64,000 bases of DNA, taken from positions 1-64,000 of the forward strand of contig JBHIWH010000004.1 in the NCBI GenBank assembly GCA_041987545.1. Reading direction: 5' to 3'. A model generated the notes under the pieces. It saw nothing but the letters and a program-made list of their open reading frames with translations. It had not been told where the DNA came from and ran no database searches. Numbering within the stretch: the first letter of the stretch is position 1; each line of letters starts with the position of its first letter. The translations under genes and the position numbers were made by a program. The stretch is from JAJRXR01 sp041987545. GTDB taxonomy: Bacteria; Planctomycetota; Phycisphaerae; Phycisphaerales; UBA1924. Of the stretch, positions 61,719 to 64,000 are shown one piece after another.

Positions 61719-62060
61719 ATGCCCACCGAGTCCTTCAACCTCGACGGCCTCCGCATGAACGCCCCGGTCACCGCGCCGGGCGGCGTCATCAACGCCGAGA
61801 CCATCTTCGAGTTCACCCAGACAGGGAACATCACCGAGGCCCGGTACGCGGGCGGACGCGTGACCGTCGGCCATCTCGTCGGCGTCGTCTCGGGCGACAG
61901 CCTCGAGTTCCGCTACGCCCAGGTCCACGACGACGGCTCGCTGCACGGCGGGCACTCGAGCTGCACGCTCGAGCGCGCCGACGACGGCAAGGTCCGCATC
62001 GTCGAGCGATACACCTGGGCGGGCGGCGAGACCGGCACCAACGTCATCCAGGAACTGTGA
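61719..62060 (+). CDS. Small conserved protein, often labelled n-acetylglutamate synthase
   Basis: 113 residues, 11 bases after fabG. The pattern VINAETIFEFTQTGNITEARYAGGRVTVGHLVGVVSGDSLEFRYAQV and ERYTWAGGETGTNVIQEL matches a family of ~110-residue beta proteins that databases often call n-acetylglutamate synthase without evidence. No acetyltransferase motif is visible. Function unknown. It is convergent with the next gene, 7 bases apart. Confidence 0.7.
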   Translation: MPTESFNLDGLRMNAPVTAPGGVINAETIFEFTQTGNITEARYAGGRVTVGHLVGVVSGDSLEFRYAQVHDDGSLHGGHSSCTLERADDGKVRIVERYTWAGGETGTNVIQEL

Positions 62061-62067
62061 GCCCCGC

Positions 62068-63030
62068 TCAGGGCGTGATCGCCTCCACGAACGCCTCCAG
62101 GAACAGGATCACGTCCGTGAAGTCCGGGGCCCCGGAGTAGTCCAGGTCCGCGGCGGGCGTCCCGGCGCTGAACGCGTTCAGGAAGCCGACGACGTCGTCG
62201 AAATCGACGCTCCCGTTCATCGTCCAGTCCGCGGGCCCGAAGGCGGCCCAGAGCAGCGCGTTGGCCATGAGCCGCGCCCCGTCCGTCGCCTCGTCCCAGT
62301 ACCCGTCGGCGTTGACGGCGCTGGACACCGGGTGCATCCCCAGCTCGACGACCCTGTGGCCCCCGGGCGTGGTCGGGTCTCCCGCGACGATCAGCGTGGC
62401 GCCGTCCTCCCACAGGGCGACCTTGTGCGCCCCGGGCTCGACGGCCGTCGTGTTCGGGCGGAACGCGCCCCAGGGCCCGACGCCCGGGAAGAACATCGCG
62501 AAGGAACGGAACGAGTCGACCCCGGTGAGCATCGGGTGGCCCTCGACGAGCACGTCCCCGATCGCCAGGGGCGCCGTGGCCCCGGCCCAGTTGGACGCCA
62601 CCGGGATCAGGCCGTACCCCTCGTCGGCCCACCGCCCGAGCAGCTGGCGGTCCGGGTTGAGGCTGGTGTTGCTGAAGACGCTGACGACGACGCCCCCGCC
62701 CGCGTCCACGTAGTCGGCCATCGCGTTTCCGACGCCGACCGAGTCGTCGTGGCTGTCGTTGGTCCAGGTGATGACGGCGTCGAAGCCGAGCAGCTCCTCG
62801 AGCGTCGGCGTGTGCCCGCCGCCGAACCGCGTCGTCGAGATGATCACGACCTCGTCGAAGATGCCGGTGGACATGAGCTTGTCGCGTGGGTCGGTGAACC
62901 GCTCGTTGGTCTGCTCGTCGGCGGTGTTGGACGCCGCCGCCACGATCGCGACGCGCGGGCCGGCCATCGCCCCGCCGCACGCCCCCGCCATTGCCGCCGC
63001 CGCCACACACGCCCGCGTCGATCGCCGCAT
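62068..63030 (-). CDS. Exported protein with dockerin-like C-terminus
   Basis: 320 residues. Signal peptide about 1-23 (MRRSTRACVAAAAMAGACGGAMA). The middle (VAIVAAASNTADEQTNERFTDPRDKLMSTGIFDEVVIISTTRFGGG; DAVITWTNDS; VVVSVFSNTSL) looks like a Rossmann-type flavodoxin/ThuA-like glutamine amidotransferase fold. The C-terminal ~60 residues have two units NGSVDFDDVVGFLNAF and YSGAPDFTDVILFLEAF with Asp/Asn spacing as in dockerins. The start has AGGAGAG upstream. A structured element lies 53 bases before the start codon. Confidence 0.8.
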   Translation of the reverse strand: MRRSTRACVAAAAMAGACGGAMAGPRVAIVAAASNTADEQTNERFTDPRDKLMSTGIFDEVVIISTTRFGGGHTPTLEELLGFDAVITWTNDSHDDSVGVGNAMADYVDAGGGVVVSVFSNTSLNPDRQLLGRWADEGYGLIPVASNWAGATAPLAIGDVLVEGHPMLTGVDSFRSFAMFFPGVGPWGAFRPNTTAVEPGAHKVALWEDGATLIVAGDPTTPGGHRVVELGMHPVSSAVNADGYWDEATDGARLMANALLWAAFGPADWTMNGSVDFDDVVGFLNAFSAGTPAADLDYSGAPDFTDVILFLEAFVEAITP

Positions 63031-63082
63031 GTCATCTCTCCTGTTCGTCGAGTGCGTCCGCGCCGCCGAGCCGCAAAACGAC

Positions 63083-63138
63083 GCGACGCCCTCGCCGGAA
63101 ACCGGCCTTGGCAGGCCGGAACCCGGTCCGGGCGTCGC
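63083..63138 (-). promoter_or_regulatory. Structured leader or terminator element
   Basis: On the minus strand a nested structure is possible: 9-bp closing stem (63130-63138 with 63083-63091), an inner CCGG/CCGG stem (63123-63126 with 63095-63098), and a 6-bp hairpin (63114-63119 with 63102-63107) with a 6-base loop. TTTT follows within 4-8 bases. It could be a terminator for the DUF1569 gene or part of a long leader of the gene at 63030; a TATATT at about 63207-63212 supports a promoter upstream. Confidence 0.5.
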
Positions 63139-63271
63139 GCCAATGTCGAATAAGTGCCGACGAGCTATCCCCACGAAACTCGGCGATCCGACACTGAACC
63201 GGTCCAATATACCAACATCCCTCCCCCCCGGGAAGGGCCATTCCCGCCGCCCCGCCGCCCGGCGCCGCCCG

Positions 63272-63772
63272 TCAGGCCCCGTCGTAGGCCATGAACCCCA
63301 GATGCAGGGAGGCGTGCCCGCACTGGAGCGTCTCCCACTGATCGTGGGTGAGGCGGCCGAAGACCGGGCTGTCGTGCGTGAACCGCTCGCCGCCCTCGCG
63401 CACGCGGGCGATCACCCGACGCAGCCGGGCCATGCCCTCGTCGAACGTGGTCGCCTCGCCCGGGACGAGGAACGCCGCCTGCTTCGGGATCTTGAAGCCC
63501 GCCGGGGGCGCCCCGCCCTTGAGGGCCTTCTTCTTGAAGAGCAGGATCAGGATCCATCGCACGGGCGCCGGTGGCGAGCTGGGGAAGCCGTCGATCGCGC
63601 ACTCCATGAGGATCGCGATGTGCTCGAGGATCTGCCCCGGATTCCAGTTGCCCGACGTGTCCAGCGTCCCCGCGTCGTGGGCCGCCTGGATCCGGTCCAG
63701 CTCCGCGCTCAGCTCGGCGAGCGACGTGAGTCTGAGCTCGCGCCGGGGCGCCGTCTTCGTGTTCACGCTCAT
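63272..63772 (-). CDS. DUF1569 protein (DinB-like fold)
   Basis: 166 residues. Matches the DUF1569 pattern: WNPGQILEHIAILMECAIDG near the N-terminus, the Pro/Lys segment WILILLFKKKALKGG, and the C-terminal DQWETLQCGHASLHLGFM. The two His-containing helices suggest a DinB-like four-helix fold with a metal site, but no function is known. A hydrophobic residue run WILILLF is short, so not a membrane helix. Confidence 0.85.
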   Translation of the reverse strand: MSVNTKTAPRRELRLTSLAELSAELDRIQAAHDAGTLDTSGNWNPGQILEHIAILMECAIDGFPSSPPAPVRWILILLFKKKALKGGAPPAGFKIPKQAAFLVPGEATTFDEGMARLRRVIARVREGGERFTHDSPVFGRLTHDQWETLQCGHASLHLGFMAYDGA

Positions 63773-63850
63773 GTGTGTGCGGGCTCCCTGCCCCGCGCGT
63801 CGGGGCAGGGGACTCTACCGCGCGGCGCCCGCGATGATGCGGCCGGCGGC

Positions 63851-64000
63851 CTACCGCTCGCCGATCTCGCACGCCATCGTCAGATCGCACGGCGGCGCCG
63901 GGTACTCCAGCTCCGTCCGGTACCCCCGGAACTCCCCCGTCCCGCCCCAGCCCGCGCGCGACAGCGACTCGGAGACCAGCGACGAGTACCACGACAGCCG
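63851..64000 (-). CDS. C-terminal end of an unidentified gene (5' end outside window)
   Basis: The frame is open from the right edge of the window to TAG at 63851 (49 residues). It reads RLSWYSSLVSESLSRAGW then GTGEFRGYRTELEYPAPP and CDLTMACEIGER, with high GC3, so it is coding. No family recognised. The 78 bases to the DUF1569 start contain a GC-rich CCCGCGCGTCGGGG hairpin-like stretch. Confidence 0.7.
   Translation of the reverse strand, partial: RLSWYSSLVSESLSRAGWGGTGEFRGYRTELEYPAPPCDLTMACEIGER

Overview
The window is a GC-rich bacterial chromosome segment (one 99-base N-run at 16057-16155, so a draft scaffold) and most likely comes from a planctomycete of the class Phycisphaerae. The clues are five type II pseudopilin-like proteins with an FTL(I/V)EL cleavage site, secreted proteins ending in tandem dockerin-like modules of the AEPxGxxxFSDVxxFLxxF type closing on a Cys, a PEP-CTERM-like protein, and very strong G/C at third codon positions. 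The assignment is by gene content and style only; there is no rRNA in the window.

Layout. 1-1.8 kb: end of iscS, iscU, a DCC-family protein and an IscA-type protein (Fe-S assembly). 2-7 kb: an ACT-domain protein, two TlpA-like secreted thioredoxins flanking a beta-propeller gene, and trxB (thiol redox). 7-13 kb: a sigma-70 factor, a UVR-motif protein, a CPA2 cation/proton antiporter with a TrkA-N domain, and mnmG. 13-19 kb: a secreted ClpP/NfeD-like protease, a tandem set of three pseudopilins (the middle one broken by the assembly gap), and a polyprenyl-phosphate sugar transferase. 19-29 kb: a DnaJ-like chaperone, a CpeT-FKBP fusion, a PEP-CTERM-like protein, mdh, a flavin-reductase-like protein, a DUF1444 protein, acpP-fabF, and a FliN/SpoA protein behind a close match to a sigma-54 promoter. 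29-36 kb: a further pseudopilin, a GH15 enzyme, purM, metK, nadD and tRNA-Glu. 36-52 kb: accessory-looking secreted proteins, a 1283-residue M14 peptidase-S9 peptidase fusion, an FkbM methyltransferase with a GT2 glycosyltransferase, an MBL-fold/rhodanese protein, and a histidine kinase/NtrC regulator/secreted protein gene train with overlapping ends. 53-62 kb: enoyl-CoA hydratase-like gene, tRNA-Lys, a GT39-like membrane glycosyltransferase, then the fatty-acid cluster rpmF-plsX-fabH-fabD-fabG interrupted by a secreted tail-fibre-like gene. 62-64 kb: a dockerin-like secreted protein with a structured upstream element, a DUF1569 protein and an incomplete gene.

How the genes fit together: fatty-acid initiation and elongation genes are split between 27 kb (acpP, fabF) and 56-62 kb (plsX, fabH, fabD, fabG). 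TlpA-like proteins and TrxB make a thiol-redox neighbourhood. Pseudopilins and GC-type dockerin-like proteins point to an elaborate export and surface-display system. The sigma-54 promoter at fliN and the NtrC-type regulator at 48.7-50.1 kb indicate that sigma-54 control is used.

The items most worth follow-up are the M14-S9 double peptidase, the CpeT-FKBP fusion, the sigma-54 promoter at fliN, the kinase/regulator/dockerin-protein gene train, the tandem pseudopilins with a shared C-terminal motif, the 23-bp perfect inverted repeat after the GH15 gene, and the structured leader or terminator at 63.1 kb. I found no CRISPR array, insertion sequence, integrase or prophage.
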